A DNA stretch of 64,000 nucleotides from contig JANJXV010000020.1 in NCBI GenBank assembly GCA_024803745.1, forward strand, positions 20,066,777-20,130,776, given 5' to 3'. The notes below the pieces were generated by a model. The model had not been told where the DNA came from and searched no databases. It saw only the letters and a program-made list of their open reading frames with translations. A program made the translations under genes and the position numbers. Source of the stretch: Megascapheus bottae (Eukaryota; Chordata; Mammalia; Rodentia; Geomyidae). This document shows, one piece after another, positions 34,022-45,628 of this stretch. How positions within the stretch are numbered: position 1 is the stretch's first letter; each line of letters starts with the position of its first letter.

Positions 34022-34597
34022 TAAACTGTGAGGCCTTCATTAGCTATTGCTCAAGACCCTGAAGTATGATTCCTAGAAAATGAAACATCTTCAGAATTTT
34101 ACCAAAGTAAAATTCCATGAAAATAATACATATATATATAATTTTTAAATTTTCTCACTTAGACTATCCACTCCTGTAAGCCCCAAAACAAAGACATGTG
34201 TCATCTAAATGTATAGGTTGAGTTCACTTTGAGTGCATCAACACATGTAAAGTTTGGTGTTTTCTGTGTCCAGTTTTCTGAGTTACTGCCAAATTATCAT
34301 AGGTCCTGCCAATTGCCCGGTGTGGAAGTGGTGGCTACAACTTCTTCAGCTAAGTCTTTCTGAATTGTTTTTGTTATGCCGTGATGTTTTATTCAGACTG
34401 GTACACCTTAAGTAAATGCAAACACTTAAGGTAAGAATGGAATAGCATTTATCCCCAAAACATCATTTCCAGTGACTTAAATGAGAAGAAAAGGAAAGCC
34501 TTTGACATCAGTAGTAATAAATGTTTCTTTTTATATCCCTATGAGAAGCACATGTTTTCTGTTTCAGATTACAGGTTTCTTAGTATTCAGCTATTAC
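34022..34597. other. unique DNA
   Basis: No repeat family or gene recognised. Confidence 0.5.
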
Positions 34598-34643
<46 letters not shown>

Positions 34644-34652
34644 CACACACAC
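34598..34652. repeat. (CA)n microsatellite
   Basis: About 26 CA units with one ATG interruption. Confidence 0.98.
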
Positions 34653-35233
34653 ATTCTATCATAAAATTGTTTATTTTGTTGCATATTCCTTGTGTCTCAA
34701 AATCTAAGGCTTGTCTCTTCTATAGTGACACATTCCCTTCAATATTTCTTGTACCTATTTTTAATTCTTTAAAAATGACTCAAGACTTGTTTCTATCCCA
34801 TTCAGTTTCTTTTTAGAACTCAGATGACTTGCCTCTGTTTGTGTCATTAGGGTGTAATGACACGTAGACAGCCACATACACACAAAAACATATACACACA
34901 CATTTGTGCCTGCACATGCACACATACACAGACATAGTGTGGGTTGTCAATGAGGTGGAATGATCTCTACATGTGAAACTTACAGATGGCTAATTTATAT
35001 GCTGTATTCAAAGAAGATTCAATTTGAATATTTACATGCTCCATGAAAAATCTATACAAACAGTAACATGTTTTTAGAATATTTCCTCCTACATGTCTGT
35101 TTGCATTGTATATAATACAATGATTTCTGACCCCCTGTATTCAACATATAAAATATAGTGACTATACAAAACATGCATGCTTTTGTGCGTAGTTCAACTT
35201 TGGGAAGTGAAAAATGTTATGAAAACAAATCAA
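34653..35233. other. unique DNA with a second CA-rich patch
   Basis: An imperfect CACATA-rich patch lies at about 34868-34936. Nothing else recognised. Confidence 0.5.
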
Positions 35234-35366
35234 AGCTGGGTAGAGGTGGCTTAGGCCTGTAATCCTAGATAATTAGGAGGCTGGGATCTGAGGATGTTGG
35301 ATTTAAACCAGCCAGGACAGAAAGTCCAGTGCTTAGGCTGAGTTGAAGCTCCAGGACCTGTGAAGA
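35234..35366 (+). repeat. B1/dID-like SINE with shortened right half
   Basis: GCTGGGTAGAGGTGGCTTAGGCCTGTAATCC, TAATTAGGAGGCTGGGATCTGAGG, then only the end of the right half (GAGTTGAAGCTCCAGGACC). Confidence 0.85.
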
Positions 35367-35472
35367 AGAGAGAGAAGGAAGAAGAGGAGGAAGAGAAAGA
35401 GGAGGAGGAGGGGAAGAGGGAAGAGGAAGAAGGGAGGAGGAGGAGGAGGGGGAGGGGGAGGAGGAGGAGACG
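35361..35472. repeat. (GGA)n/(GAA)n purine tract in the SINE tail
   Basis: About 110 bp almost entirely G and A on the plus strand, starting at the SINE end. The Ser/Pro/Leu-rich open frame on the minus strand (35265-35507) is just its translation. Confidence 0.95.
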
Positions 35473-36160
35473 ACAATGACTATTATTATGATGGACCTTA
35501 ACACCATAGTAGTTGTATGTAAATAAAAGTGAATTTCTAATTTTTTAAATGTAAAACATGAATTGCCTTGACTCTAATAATTATGTCTTTATCAATTCTA
35601 TATCACCAATTATTTCTATTAAATAAATACAATATTTGTTGTCAGTAATCTTTAATGGTGCTATCAAAGAGACAAAATGCAGAAGATTATAGTCTTACAT
35701 GTATGAATTTCTTGCAAGCTATGAGGCAAGGTGACTGTTTCTCCTGGATGGGTAAAGCACAATGAAACCCAGGGATAATGATAATTGAGGTGACTCCATC
35801 CCATTTCAACTCCGTTATCACATAAAAGGAGCAATCTGCTTTTAATCTAAAAATTGACAAGAGTAAGCTTGTTTTATTAGTTTTTTTGAAACTTAATAAA
35901 AACAATAAAGAACAACAAAGCAACAACAAAATCTCATCAATTTACAAGGGAATATTTTTCTAACATTCTTTTCATGACCTATTAGTTAGAAGTTAATCAG
36001 AATTAAGTTGAACTATTAGAAAATAATTGGGTTAATTAAAAATTACAAATGAGTCAAACTACAATCAGCAAAATGAAATGTCTCCTTATGTACAATATCA
36101 TTTAGTTGTGGTATACTTTTATTATTTATGAAAAAGCAGATTTTTCTCCTTTCCTTAAGA
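35473..36160. other. unique AT-rich DNA
   Basis: Nothing recognised. The 80-codon minus-strand frame at 35687-35929 has no recognisable domain. Confidence 0.5.
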
Positions 36161-36260
36161 TTTTTTTTTTGCTGCTCTTTCCTGAGGATTTGAACTCAGG
36201 TCCTGGGCTCTGTTCTTCTGTTCCTAAACCTAGCATTCTACCATCTGTGCCACACCTCAA
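36161..36260 (-). repeat. partial SINE right half
   Basis: A T-run, GCTGCTCTTTCCTGAGGATTTGAACTCAGGTCCTGGGC, then CCTAGCATTCTACCATCTGTGCCACACC: a diverged antisense right monomer without a clear left half. Confidence 0.55.
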
Positions 36261-36721
36261 AGTTGTATACTTTGTACTCAATTTAAAATATTCTTTGTGC
36301 AGTTATAATAGTAAACCTAGGTAAACATAGCATGGTTTTTACAAAATAGACATTTACCTGAATAATTTTATCATCTAAGTTTACACAATATAAAATGCAT
36401 TATACAGTCTTCATAAAGTGTTCCTTAAATGATTGGTCTAAATATATTTGTAATTTGAAAAGGGCTGTAAGTTTTGCTGTCACTCTGTATTTGTGAACTG
36501 TCTTTATCAACGAACTTTCTAGGGACCAAAATTACAAAGGGAACCCACATTAGAATTTGGGTAACAATCATGAGGTGTTATTTGTTGAGCATTGACTGTT
36601 TAATACACTTTATCATAGCTTATTTCCAGTTTTGATGACCACAATTGAACTCATTTCAATAATATACTTGCAAAGATTCCAAAATTCACAGCAACCCCTT
36701 GTGTTTGACAGTATGTTATGA
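36261..36721. other. unique AT-rich DNA
   Basis: Nothing recognised. Confidence 0.5.
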
Positions 36722-36915
36722 GGGACCAGGAGTATAGCCTAGTTGTACAGTTCTCGCCTAGCATGCACCTAGCCCTAGTTTTGATTCCTCAGTATCACAT
36801 ACACAGAAACGGTAAAAGTGGTGCGTGGCTCAAGTGGCAAGAGCTAGCCCTGAGTAAAAAGTATCCAAGGACAGTGTCCAGGCACTGAGTTCAAGCCCCA
36901 GGACTGGAAAAAGAG
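36722..36915 (+). repeat. IDL-Geo SINE
   Basis: Left half GGACCAGGAGTATAGCCTAGTTG, TTTTGATTCCTCAGTATCAC. Right half AAACGGTAAAAGTGGTGCGTGGCTCAAGTGGC ... GAGTTCAAGCCCCAGGACTGG plus A-rich tail. Confidence 0.92.
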
Positions 36916-37995
36916 AAAGAAAATACATTGAGAATGAGAATGCAAAACCATTCAGCATACCCAATCTTAGTGAGAGACATTATTTTATTATAGTTTCCAG
37001 CTCAAAATCTTGTTTGGCAAAGTGTTAGATTCTCACTATCTTTTATTTTCTTCATTGAACTCCATAGCAGCTCTTTGTAAATTTATACCAAAATCAGCTA
37101 GCCCAGATTAAACTCTTAGCAGAGTTTCAGATTCATTTCCAAAATTTCTCTTTGACTTTTAATTTCATAATTTGCATTTCAGTAAATGATTTGGCTACAC
37201 TTAATTGTATGTATTCATATAAAAGCAAAAAGCAGTTACACTGGCCATGCAATTAAGGTGTGAGATCACTGGAGTGAGTACCAGCTCATCCTTATTGCCT
37301 AGGATAGGTATATCTGTATATCACTTTCTCCCTCTCCATCTCCCTCCTCCCTTCCACCTTTCCTCTTCTTTCTTTCTCCCTCTCCCTCCCCCTTCTCTCC
37401 ATCTCTCTCAAGGCCTCTTTAGACACATTCCTCTAAGAACTATAGAGGGGGTGTAATCTAAACTTTTTTGGGAGAGGGGTTAGTAAGAGAGCATTAGTAA
37501 GTGTACATTGCATTGAAAAATCATATGTGTGTCCACAAATTACAGAAATAACACCATAGTTACATTAATCATGGCTTCCACTGATAGCATCTGCTCAGAT
37601 CCTGACAAGGTATCATTTTCTTCAGTAGATGGTCGGCACTTACTGTCATGAATATCTTACCCATGGACTTTCATCTTACAGTGCCATATGCATGCATTTC
37701 CTCTAGTACTATAGAGACTTTAGGCATTTCAAATGATCCTTTTCATGTAATCATTTGCCTCTTGAGCTATTGGTCATGTTATGTAAAATACTGACCTTTA
37801 ATCTCATGGCAACTTTGCTGTGGATTTTGCCTAAATGAAACCATTATGGGTAGATCAACTCCATCAAAAGAATTTATTTAAAAAGATATTCTACTTTGTT
37901 TTCAAGAACATCTGTAATTTTATGCACTTGTTATTCTTTGTCTTCCTTCTGCATTAGCTTTTTGGATTTCCTTTTAACTGTTTGATTAAAATGTA
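36916..37995. other. unique DNA with a pyrimidine tract
   Basis: A CT-rich tract (CCCTCTCC/TCTTTCTCCC type) at about 37326-37412. No gene or repeat family otherwise. Confidence 0.5.
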
Positions 37996-38100
37996 GATGA
38001 CTGCTTAAAGTGCTAGAGCTCTAGCTTTGAGAAAGCCCAAGAACAGTACTCAGTTCCTGAGCTCAAGCCACAGGACTGGCAAAAATAATAATAATAAAAA
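37996..38100 (+). repeat. solitary SINE right monomer
   Basis: GATGACTGCTTAAAGTGCTAGAGCTCTAGCTTTGAGAAAGCC ... CCTGAGCTCAAGCCACAGGACTGGCAAAAATAATAATAAT. The left monomer is absent. The A/AAT tail runs into the next L1. Confidence 0.75.
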
Positions 38101-38665
38101 AAGATCAACAAGATGTGGTATTTGTACACAATGAAATTCTATGCTTCTGTCAGAAAAAAACAACATCGCACCATTTGTTAGGAAATGGAAAGACTTAGAA
38201 AAAATCATATTAAGTGAAGAAAGCCAGACTCAAAGGAACTTAGTCTCAATGGTTTCCCTCAGTTATCATAATCAGTAGAAACCTTGGGCTCTACTAACAG
38301 AGATTTGCAATAGAGCAAAACCTTGATACATAAGGCCATATAGTATGAAGCTAATTGAAAGGACCTCTAGGAATTGAAATAAAAGCCATATAATGAATGA
38401 TTGTTGTCCTTAATGTACTATGTTATCTCTCATCTCTTTTGCTGTTCCTTGGTTATTTCATATTGTTACAGTATTTCACTTTGTTACCTGATATATTGGA
38501 TATATTTGTATTTGGTTACTTGAAATTGGATAGGGAAGGGGTTAAAATCAAGATGGGGGCATGGGGGGAGGGAAATGGGGACCAAGACATGTGAATTAAT
38601 GCACCTTCTATCTGGCAAATATCATGTAACCCTTTTATTAATTACAATAAAAATATTAAAGAAAG
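38101..38665 (+). mobile_element. L1 3' end, ORF2 tail plus 3' UTR
   Basis: Starts at the ORF2 end (ATCAACAAGATGTGGTATTTG, ACAATGAAATTCTATGC), then ACTTAGAAAAAATCATATTAAG, the 3' UTR, and CACCTTCTATCTGGCAAATATC ... AATTACAATAAAAATATT. Lies directly against the preceding monomer tail. An open frame at 38397-38594 is 3' UTR sequence also open in the copy at 31061. Confidence 0.9.
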
Positions 38666-38817
38666 AAATTGGAGGAGAGAGAAGTTTTAAATTGTTCTAT
38701 CAAGAAGCTATACCCTATAAAAATGTATTGTGCAGATGCTTTTTGTAGTTTGCTGTGAGGTTGGCCTACAATGAGATCATTTGGTAGCAGCAAAAATTCA
38801 GGATTATTATATTACAT

Positions 38818-38853
<36 letters not shown>

Positions 38854-39180
38854 TAAAAGAATCTCTATAGAAAAACTTTTAGAGTTTTAGTTTTATTGAC
38901 TATCCTGCTTTTTCTTTTAACTGGAGAGACTGAAATATAATTCCTAATTCTTGATTGCCAAAGGAAGTTGTTTAAAATTTTAAAAAATGACACTTGATAA
39001 TACTGTATTAGCCTCTTGGTAATATGTGCTAAAATCTATACATGGTTTAAGAGTGTAGCACAGCAGGATAAAACAGTGTGCTAAAGGATCTTCAATTATT
39101 GATTCTATTCTTTGAAATACTGATATAGATGATCTTAGGAAAAATGTCACTTTGTGGCTATATGCTTAAGAAGTAAAATG
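38666..39180. other. unique DNA with (CA)n
   Basis: A (CA)n run at 38818-38852. Nothing else recognised. Confidence 0.6.
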
Positions 39181-39381
39181 ATTTTTTTTGCTAGTCCTGG
39201 GCTTGAACTCAGGGCCTGGGCACTGTCGCTGGAGACTTTTTACTTAAGGCTATTGCTCTACCACTTGAGCTATAGCACCACTTCTGGCTTTTTTCTATGT
39301 ATATGTTACAAAGGAATCGAACCCAGATCTTCGTGCATACTAGGCAAGCATTCATTCTACTACTAGGCCAAACCCCTGGCA
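39181..39381 (-). repeat. IDL-Geo SINE
   Basis: Antisense: TTTTTTTTGCTAGTCCTGGGC...TTAAGGCTATTGC, then ATGTTACAAAGGAATCGAACCCAG...CTAGGCCAAACCCCTGGC. Near full length. Confidence 0.92.
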
Positions 39382-42300
39382 TCAAATAAAATATTTTTAT
39401 TTAAACAACATAAAAATAATTACTAGATTTTCCACATTTAAAAAAATGCAAAGTAATTTTGAATAAGATTGCTTCATTGAAAGGGATATACAAAATAGGT
39501 AATTGCTTATTCCATATGCCCTTTGAAAAAATCTTGCTCAGGATAAATATCAAGTTTGATCCTGAAACAATGGATAAGAATATTATCATTTAGCAAGTAA
39601 ATCTTTCACTATTTGTTTGCAATTGCTTCAATCAATAGTACTGAAGACATAGAATCATCTCACAAACTTGAAATCACAGAAAAATGATAGTGCAATTTCT
39701 CGTGGAGCACTGTATAAATATGGAGGAGATATGTCTCAGTTTGCTTAAAATATTTCCATGTGTTTTCCTAGTGTTACATTCATGGCAGTGATTGCTCCAG
39801 AGTGTGTGATAAATAATATGTATATTTAAAGCACATCTATATCTCTGTATGTATTTAAAGCAAAACTATCCAGTTTCAAATTTTCTCATGCTGGTATTTA
39901 TAGGCTAAAGCTCTGCCTTCCATATTCTTATAGACACACCCACAAAAATATGTTTCCACTTTTTACATACCCACCATCAATTTCCCTTAGCTTGGGAATT
40001 AGTAGAAATTTTAGAAAGAGATAAGTGTGAGAATCATGCATTTATGTAGAAAATTTAGCTATTACCTTTTAATAAAAACACATCCCCAAAGACATACATC
40101 ATTGAAGTTAAGCTTATATATTATAAAGACTAAAGTATGACAAATATCAGGTTCACTAAGTAGGTACCTGATTAGTTACTATTTTACTTTGATAAGATTC
40201 TAATTGTTATTCATGAACTACTGCCCCACATAATTGAAATCTAAAGGAAGACTTCGGAGAATACACCAGTGCATGAGTTTCAGGTGTCTAATCCTGAATC
40301 CACTGGAGTCTTCCCTTTTACCTCTGCGTAATAATAGGATGGATCAAAGAGACACATTCATATTCAGAGTGCTGCAAGACTGACTTATTTGAGCAGGCCT
40401 TGAGATCAATCTCTTTTCCATTTATTAATGACCCAACTTTCAAAGGGCAATGTTACACAAGGACAGAAATTTCTGGATGCTCCCTAATTACTCCCAAATA
40501 CCCCAAAGAAGCAGACGTTAAGTCAAGTGGTCAAGACAAATTACAGACTTGAGAAATTGACAGCTTCTATTAAGAAGATAGTCCATAAAACCTAAAATCT
40601 ACAAGGTTTGCATCTTATTTCACTAGACTAAATTTAAGCTCATGTCATGAAACAAAGGTCTGACCCCATATAAGAGAGAAATTTTGTTACAAATATACCA
40701 CCCACAAACTTTCTAATGTATTTCATACTATGTCATCCAGGACAGAGTCTGACCACTGTGGCACTGGAAGTGGGGTACATTTGCTGTACCCAGAAATGAG
40801 TCTATTGTAGCTACATTCAAATTCCCCAGGGTTTTTTTATTTATCAAGACTAATATCAGGGAGACAATGTTTCAAAAATACCTTGGGCATGCTTCAAAAT
40901 ACCTTGGGCCAAAGAGTGTAAATTGAAACTTAATTTGTGATGTAAGCTGAATTTGGGAGTCAAAATTAGTTTGGAGGCTAAGATCTTGGGATCTGAAACT
41001 AGTGCAGAATTTAAGTGAAGCCCTGTTTGCTTTATTTTCCCCAAGTCCTTACTGAAGGCATGCAAATTCTCCACTTTTTAGTTCTTTCATCAGTAATTTG
41101 AGTTAGTGTTAGAAAGATACTTGCCTAAATTAGGAAATGGAGCTTGAGTGAAAGAAGGTTACATTAAATACTGAACCTCATAATGTTTGTTGAAATTCAG
41201 TAACTTGAATTTGAGCCTGGTACAAAGGAAAAGAATGTTCAAGCAGATCTGCATGAGGCACTTGAATCTTTGCATCTTCTTAAGTTATTGCAGGGGCTAA
41301 GTCGGCAGTGTAACAGGAACAACTGAATTGATCACATGTGATGTATTGTACCATAGTTTCAATAATCACTGAAGGAGTATCACAATATGTTGTTCCAGAG
41401 ATCAGTTGCTTCTGTTTACAATTAATGTGGACAAATTGGAATGGAAAAAAAAAAGTTTTGTTTTGTTTTTCATTTGCCAAATCTCATTTTGGGAGAAAGA
41501 AATATCGGGCAGACTGGCTTAGTACGTAATTGGGCCGTTTATGAATTTTACAAACAATTGCTTAAATATTAATTGCAGCTTAAGTTCTAAGAGCATCTGA
41601 AACTCCTGGTACTCCACTGAAGGCATAGTGGAAAATGTCTGAACTGCCTCTACTGATTCACTTCACTTCTATATGTCTTCCAAGACCCTAACCAATATGT
41701 TATTGAGTGGGTGTAGACCTGCAAAAAGCACCCAACTGTTTCAAATCATGCTTTTCTGGATAGCTCTTTATTTCAAAGCTATCATTACAATTGAATCCTA
41801 ATAGAGCAAAAAGAGAGAACTGGATAAATATAAACACAACTTTTTTTTTCTCTTCACTTGTAAGGCTACTCTGCTCATGTTGAAGAAACAAGAAACAAAC
41901 ATTAGCAAGAAGCTTTACAAATGCTAAATTAGTAACAATCGCCTATTATTTTCAGGTTCTAAATGTCTACATTTTTTCTCAGTTAACAAGCCATATGGAT
42001 GGATATAGATTTGACCTTTAATGCATAAAGCATCATAATGATCCTGTAGCTACTGTTTGAAAGTGTTGACTTCAGAATTCCAGGTGGTCAACTCATTTGG
42101 TCACTTATGAGACAGGATTTGGGGAAAGCCTTCCTTTCCACGTTCTCAATTGAAATAAATGGAATATTTCCCCAGCTCATTTTTCATAGTTCTCTCTCTC
42201 TTTTTAATATTTAGGCAGAGAGGACATTAGCCTAGGGATCAGATGGTTTACAGAGTGGAAAAATATTGCTTTATAATAAAAGGAGGATATTGAATAAAGC

Positions 42301-42807
42301 CCAGATTTAATACCCAGACTAACAGAACACCCTGATGAATATAATTGCATTTTAAGCATTCTGATTAAATTTTTTTGATCCATATTGCATTTGTTTTGCT
42401 TGTGAATCTTTTATGAAAAAAAGTGTCTGGAGATTAAAGGATTAGTGAGTTCTTGAGAGGCTGGGCAGCTGTGAAAGCTCTGAATATTCTTGCTTAAAGA
42501 TGGTTGAAAAGCTGCATTCATTTCATCAGCTACAGAGGGTGATATGGATAAAACTCTTTATAGTCATAGAGTAAATGCCCAAGGGAAGATTTTTTTTAAT
42601 TTGCTGGACTATACAACTCTAATATTCACTGAAAATTGAAAAAAAGAACAGCTAAGCAATATTGTAGTTTACAAAATATTTATCAGCTATGCTGATTTGG
42701 TTGGAATCAAGCTTCTCCTCCATCCTCTCTTCAGGCTAATTGATAATTCAAGGAATTATCTTATATTAAGATGAAAAAATAATTTTCATGCTCTCAAAAT
42801 CTTAAAT
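39382..42807. other. longest repeat-poor block; possible conserved non-coding DNA
   Basis: About 3.4 kb with no recognisable SINE, L1 or LTR, longer than the usual spacing here. Complexity is high and composition even, for example around 41230-41660 and 42160-42720. Small open frames (40856-41074, 41280-41529, 41700-41891) have no known domains and occur on both strands. Functional constraint is a guess that needs cross-species alignment. Confidence 0.4.
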
Positions 42808-42813
42808 GTCATT

Positions 42814-43282
42814 TGTTGGTAGCCGACAGCAGGGTCAGGCTGGCCCATAAATCTATATCACTGAGTAAGATAACCACACAAAGAAATGAGCTGTCATGTA
42901 TGAACGCCATGCCTAACTTTGAGCTATATTGTAGGTATTGTGAATCTCTTTCTGCTGAGACCTGATTACCAGTGGGTACGAATGTGTTATTGCTTTATCA
43001 CTCTCTGCTGAGACCTATAGTGAGAGTAAACATGTGGACATCCCCCGCCCTGCCCATCTTTCCTCTGATAGGTGCTTGCACCCTATATTAGCTGAAAGTA
43101 CTTCCTCAATGAACGAGTTTCTTCCTTGATGGGTCTCCCTGAGCAGGTCTTATTGTCCTTGCGAGGGAGGGCTGGGTTCAGGTGGTCAGCTGGCCCTCTC
43201 CTTTCTCAGCTTATTCTGGTTGGGGCGTGTTCTCTCTATCCTTCCTGTGGGTGGGGAGGGACTGAGGACTAAAAACCTGACA
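42814..43282. mobile_element. solo LTR, probable class II (ERVK/IAP-like) endogenous retrovirus
   Basis: A 469-bp segment starts TGTTGGTAGCCGACAGCAGG and ends ACTAAAAACCTGACA, so it has the TG...CA termini of LTRs. It is flanked by perfect 6-bp duplications GTCATT (42808-42813 and 43283-43288); six-base duplications are typical of class II endogenous retroviruses. It is G+C-richer than its surroundings. No internal gag-pol-env region or second LTR is present, so the internal part was lost by LTR-LTR recombination. The strand is likely plus but not proved. Confidence 0.8.
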
Positions 43283-43288
43283 GTCATT

Positions 43289-43831
43289 TATATCTTTTGA
43301 TGATCAGACTACCAAAGGACTAACAAATTAGCAAAGCCCTTTCACCTTGTAGAAAGAGAAACTTATGCCACTCTAGCAACCAATACAAAAGATAATATTG
43401 ACACGTGTAGGTTTCACAAATAGGTTTCCTGTAACACCCAATATTTTGAACAAGTAACGTAATGCAGAATAAAAAGAATTTATTTTCTTTTCAAGAAAGT
43501 GTTCCAAAGACTTTACAAAAGACGAATGTGTTAATGCCAAGTGGAAGTTTCTATTTATAAAGAGCTAAAAATTATATATATATATGTATATATATATATA
43601 TTCTTAATCACTTAAACTGACTATGCAATCCCTGATCAGGGCAACATTTTGAACTAGAAAGCGCTACTCATTCCTCAGAGGACTGAAGTTACCATTAACT
43701 GCCTTAGCTGGCTGCTAGTACTGGAAACAAAGACTTAAAAATTCCTTTATGGAAGGGATATTCAGCCAGTACTCTGCACATGCTAATGACCTCCCAGGAG
43801 ATTTTACTCACCTAGTATGGCTTCACTGAAC
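43289..43831. other. unique DNA with (TA)n
   Basis: A (TA)n run with TG interruption at about 43573-43602. Nothing else recognised. Confidence 0.5.
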
Positions 43832-43920
43832 AGTGGTGCTTAAACCTTGACTGCCAATTAAAATAATTTGAAGAAGAGTTCTACAAATGCTGATGGTTGG
43901 CTTTTCTTGGTTGTGGCAGA
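43832..43920. repeat. possible hAT-Charlie (MER5-type) MITE remnant
   Basis: CAGTGGTGCTTAAACCTTGACTGCCAATTAAAATAATTTG resembles the terminal part of old mammalian MER5-like elements (CAGTGGTTCT start, then a region corresponding to TAGAATCACCTGG). Only one end is visible. Confidence 0.4.
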
Positions 43921-44625
43921 AGTCAGGAGTCAATCCTGATTTTTCTGGGAATTTTGAGGAGGATGTCTCTGGCCATTCAAACTGGCTAGGAAGAACTTCC
44001 ATCTGGCATAACACCATAAAGGGGATAAGATGGAAACAAAGGCTGGGTCCACGCTGTGAGGAACACCCTGACTGCTTCATAGAAAGATGTTTTCCGCTAG
44101 TACCATGATTTCCAAAAAATGGCATAATAACTTCTATAGAGTACCATCCTTTTATTCCAATATTCTGATGTCTGTCTGTGTGCAGCAGGATAATTTGCAA
44201 GGGGATCCTAACAGTGATTTTTTTCCTGTAAAATAAGCATGGGATATTACTTTTGTAATGTCAGGAATTAATAGCCACTCAATTGAGATTTTGAGGTTCT
44301 GTGATCTATGCTTTTAAGCAGTATCTAGCTAAAACATTGAAGGAATACTACTTGCATACCATATTTTATTATGACAATAACAAAATTAATCAATTTTCTA
44401 GTAAAACATTTATGTCTATTGTTTCAAAAAGAGATCATTTGTAATTTTCAAGAATTTTGAGTTATAGAGTCTATTAAGGGTTTTGTCAAATCATATAATA
44501 TATTAATTAGAAGCATAAACATCTTAATGTTTTTCTTCAAAGTGTTAAGACAATGAATTTCTATTTATAACAAACTTAATTGGAAGTTTTCAATGCACCA
44601 TTTAGCAAACCATCCTAATGCTACG
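43921..44625. other. unique DNA
   Basis: Minus-strand 125-codon and plus-strand 73-codon open frames overlap at 43823-44200 without recognisable domains. They overlap the MITE-like remnant, so I do not call a gene. Confidence 0.45.
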
Positions 44626-45010
44626 GTCATATATGTGTGTGTTACACAATTACACAACTGTGCATACATTTGTGTGCTTGTGTATGTCTGTGTATTTGTG
44701 TACATAAGTCAGTGTGTGCCCATATGTGAAAGCATGTGCCTCTGGTTATGTGCACATGCATATGTATATAGGGCATTTATATAACATATGTGTTTGTGTA
44801 TCAAATGTTTATGTGGCTTTGTCTTTGTGTTCATGCAAGTACCTGTATGCTTGTATACATATATGTATGAGTCAGTGTCTTTACTTCCATGTGTACATGT
44901 CTCTGTGTGTACATCTGTGTATATCTGTGAATTTTTATGTGCACATATGCTGATATGTATGCTTGTGCATGTATGTATGCATATCTGTCTATGTGGATCT
45001 ATATATGTTC
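44626..45010. repeat. imperfect TG-rich / TATG low-complexity block
   Basis: Nearly 400 bp of irregular TGTGTG, TATGTG and CATATG phrases, a decayed simple-sequence array. Three overlapping plus-strand frames of 63-144 codons rich in Cys, Val, Tyr and His result from this composition. Confidence 0.85.
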
Positions 45011-45396
45011 ATCACATAAAGGAAGCTGATGATAGGATCATCACAACCCAGGACTTCCCAGGTCAAAATGGAGAGATCCTATATAAAAACCAACTAAAAA
45101 CAAAGAGGGTGAAGGCTGTGCTCAAATCACATAAACTTCACTTACTAAGTACAGGCCCTCAGTTAAATTCTTTGTACTGTCCAAACAAACAAACAACAAT
45201 TACAGTACCCTCTTCACTATGATGAAATGTACCAAACAAAAGGGACAGAATTGATAGGTTCCATTAGTTTAGGAAATGTAGGGGAAAGTAAGTATTTTGA
45301 AATTTTTTTAACATTTTAATTCCCAACTCTTGCTCAGTTTTCGTCCTTTTCCATGTTCTCCAAACATGAAATTCACGCTCTTTAAAAAAATATATA
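45011..45396. other. unique DNA
   Basis: Nothing recognised. Confidence 0.5.
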
Positions 45397-45628
45397 TTTG
45401 TGCCAGGCTCACACCTTTAATCCTAGCTACTCAAGAGGCTGAGATCTGCAGACTGTGGCTCAGAGCCAGCCCAAGCACTAAGAAGCCAGGAGACTTTTAT
45501 CTCCAATTAATCTCTAGAAAATGGGAAGTGGGGTTGTGGCTCAAGGGTACAGGGATAGCCTTGAGCTTAAGAGCTCAGGGGCAGCATCCCAGCCCAGAGT
45601 TCAAGCCCAATGAATCCAACCAAAATAT
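45397..45628 (+). repeat. B1/dID-like dimeric SINE
   Basis: CCAGGCTCACACCTTTAATCCTAGCTACTCAAGAGGCTGAGATCTG; linker ATCTCCAATTAATCTCTAGAAAATGGGAAGTGG; right half GTTGTGGCTCAAGGGTACAGG...CAGAGTTCAAGCCC. The 139-codon plus-strand frame at 45330-45749 is largely this SINE. Confidence 0.9.

Noticed and set aside
35265..35507. Ser/Pro/Leu-rich minus-strand frame
   Set aside because: Produced by the GGA/GAA purine tract at a SINE tail.
38000..38665. Second SINE-L1 chimera (right monomer followed directly by L1)
   Set aside because: The monomer has its own A/AAT-rich tail before the L1 starts and no direct repeat around the pair was found; insertion of L1 into the tail is simpler.
43823..44200. 125-codon minus-strand frame
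   Set aside because: No recognisable domain, overlaps a likely MITE remnant and an opposite-strand frame, and shows no splice or start context that stands out.
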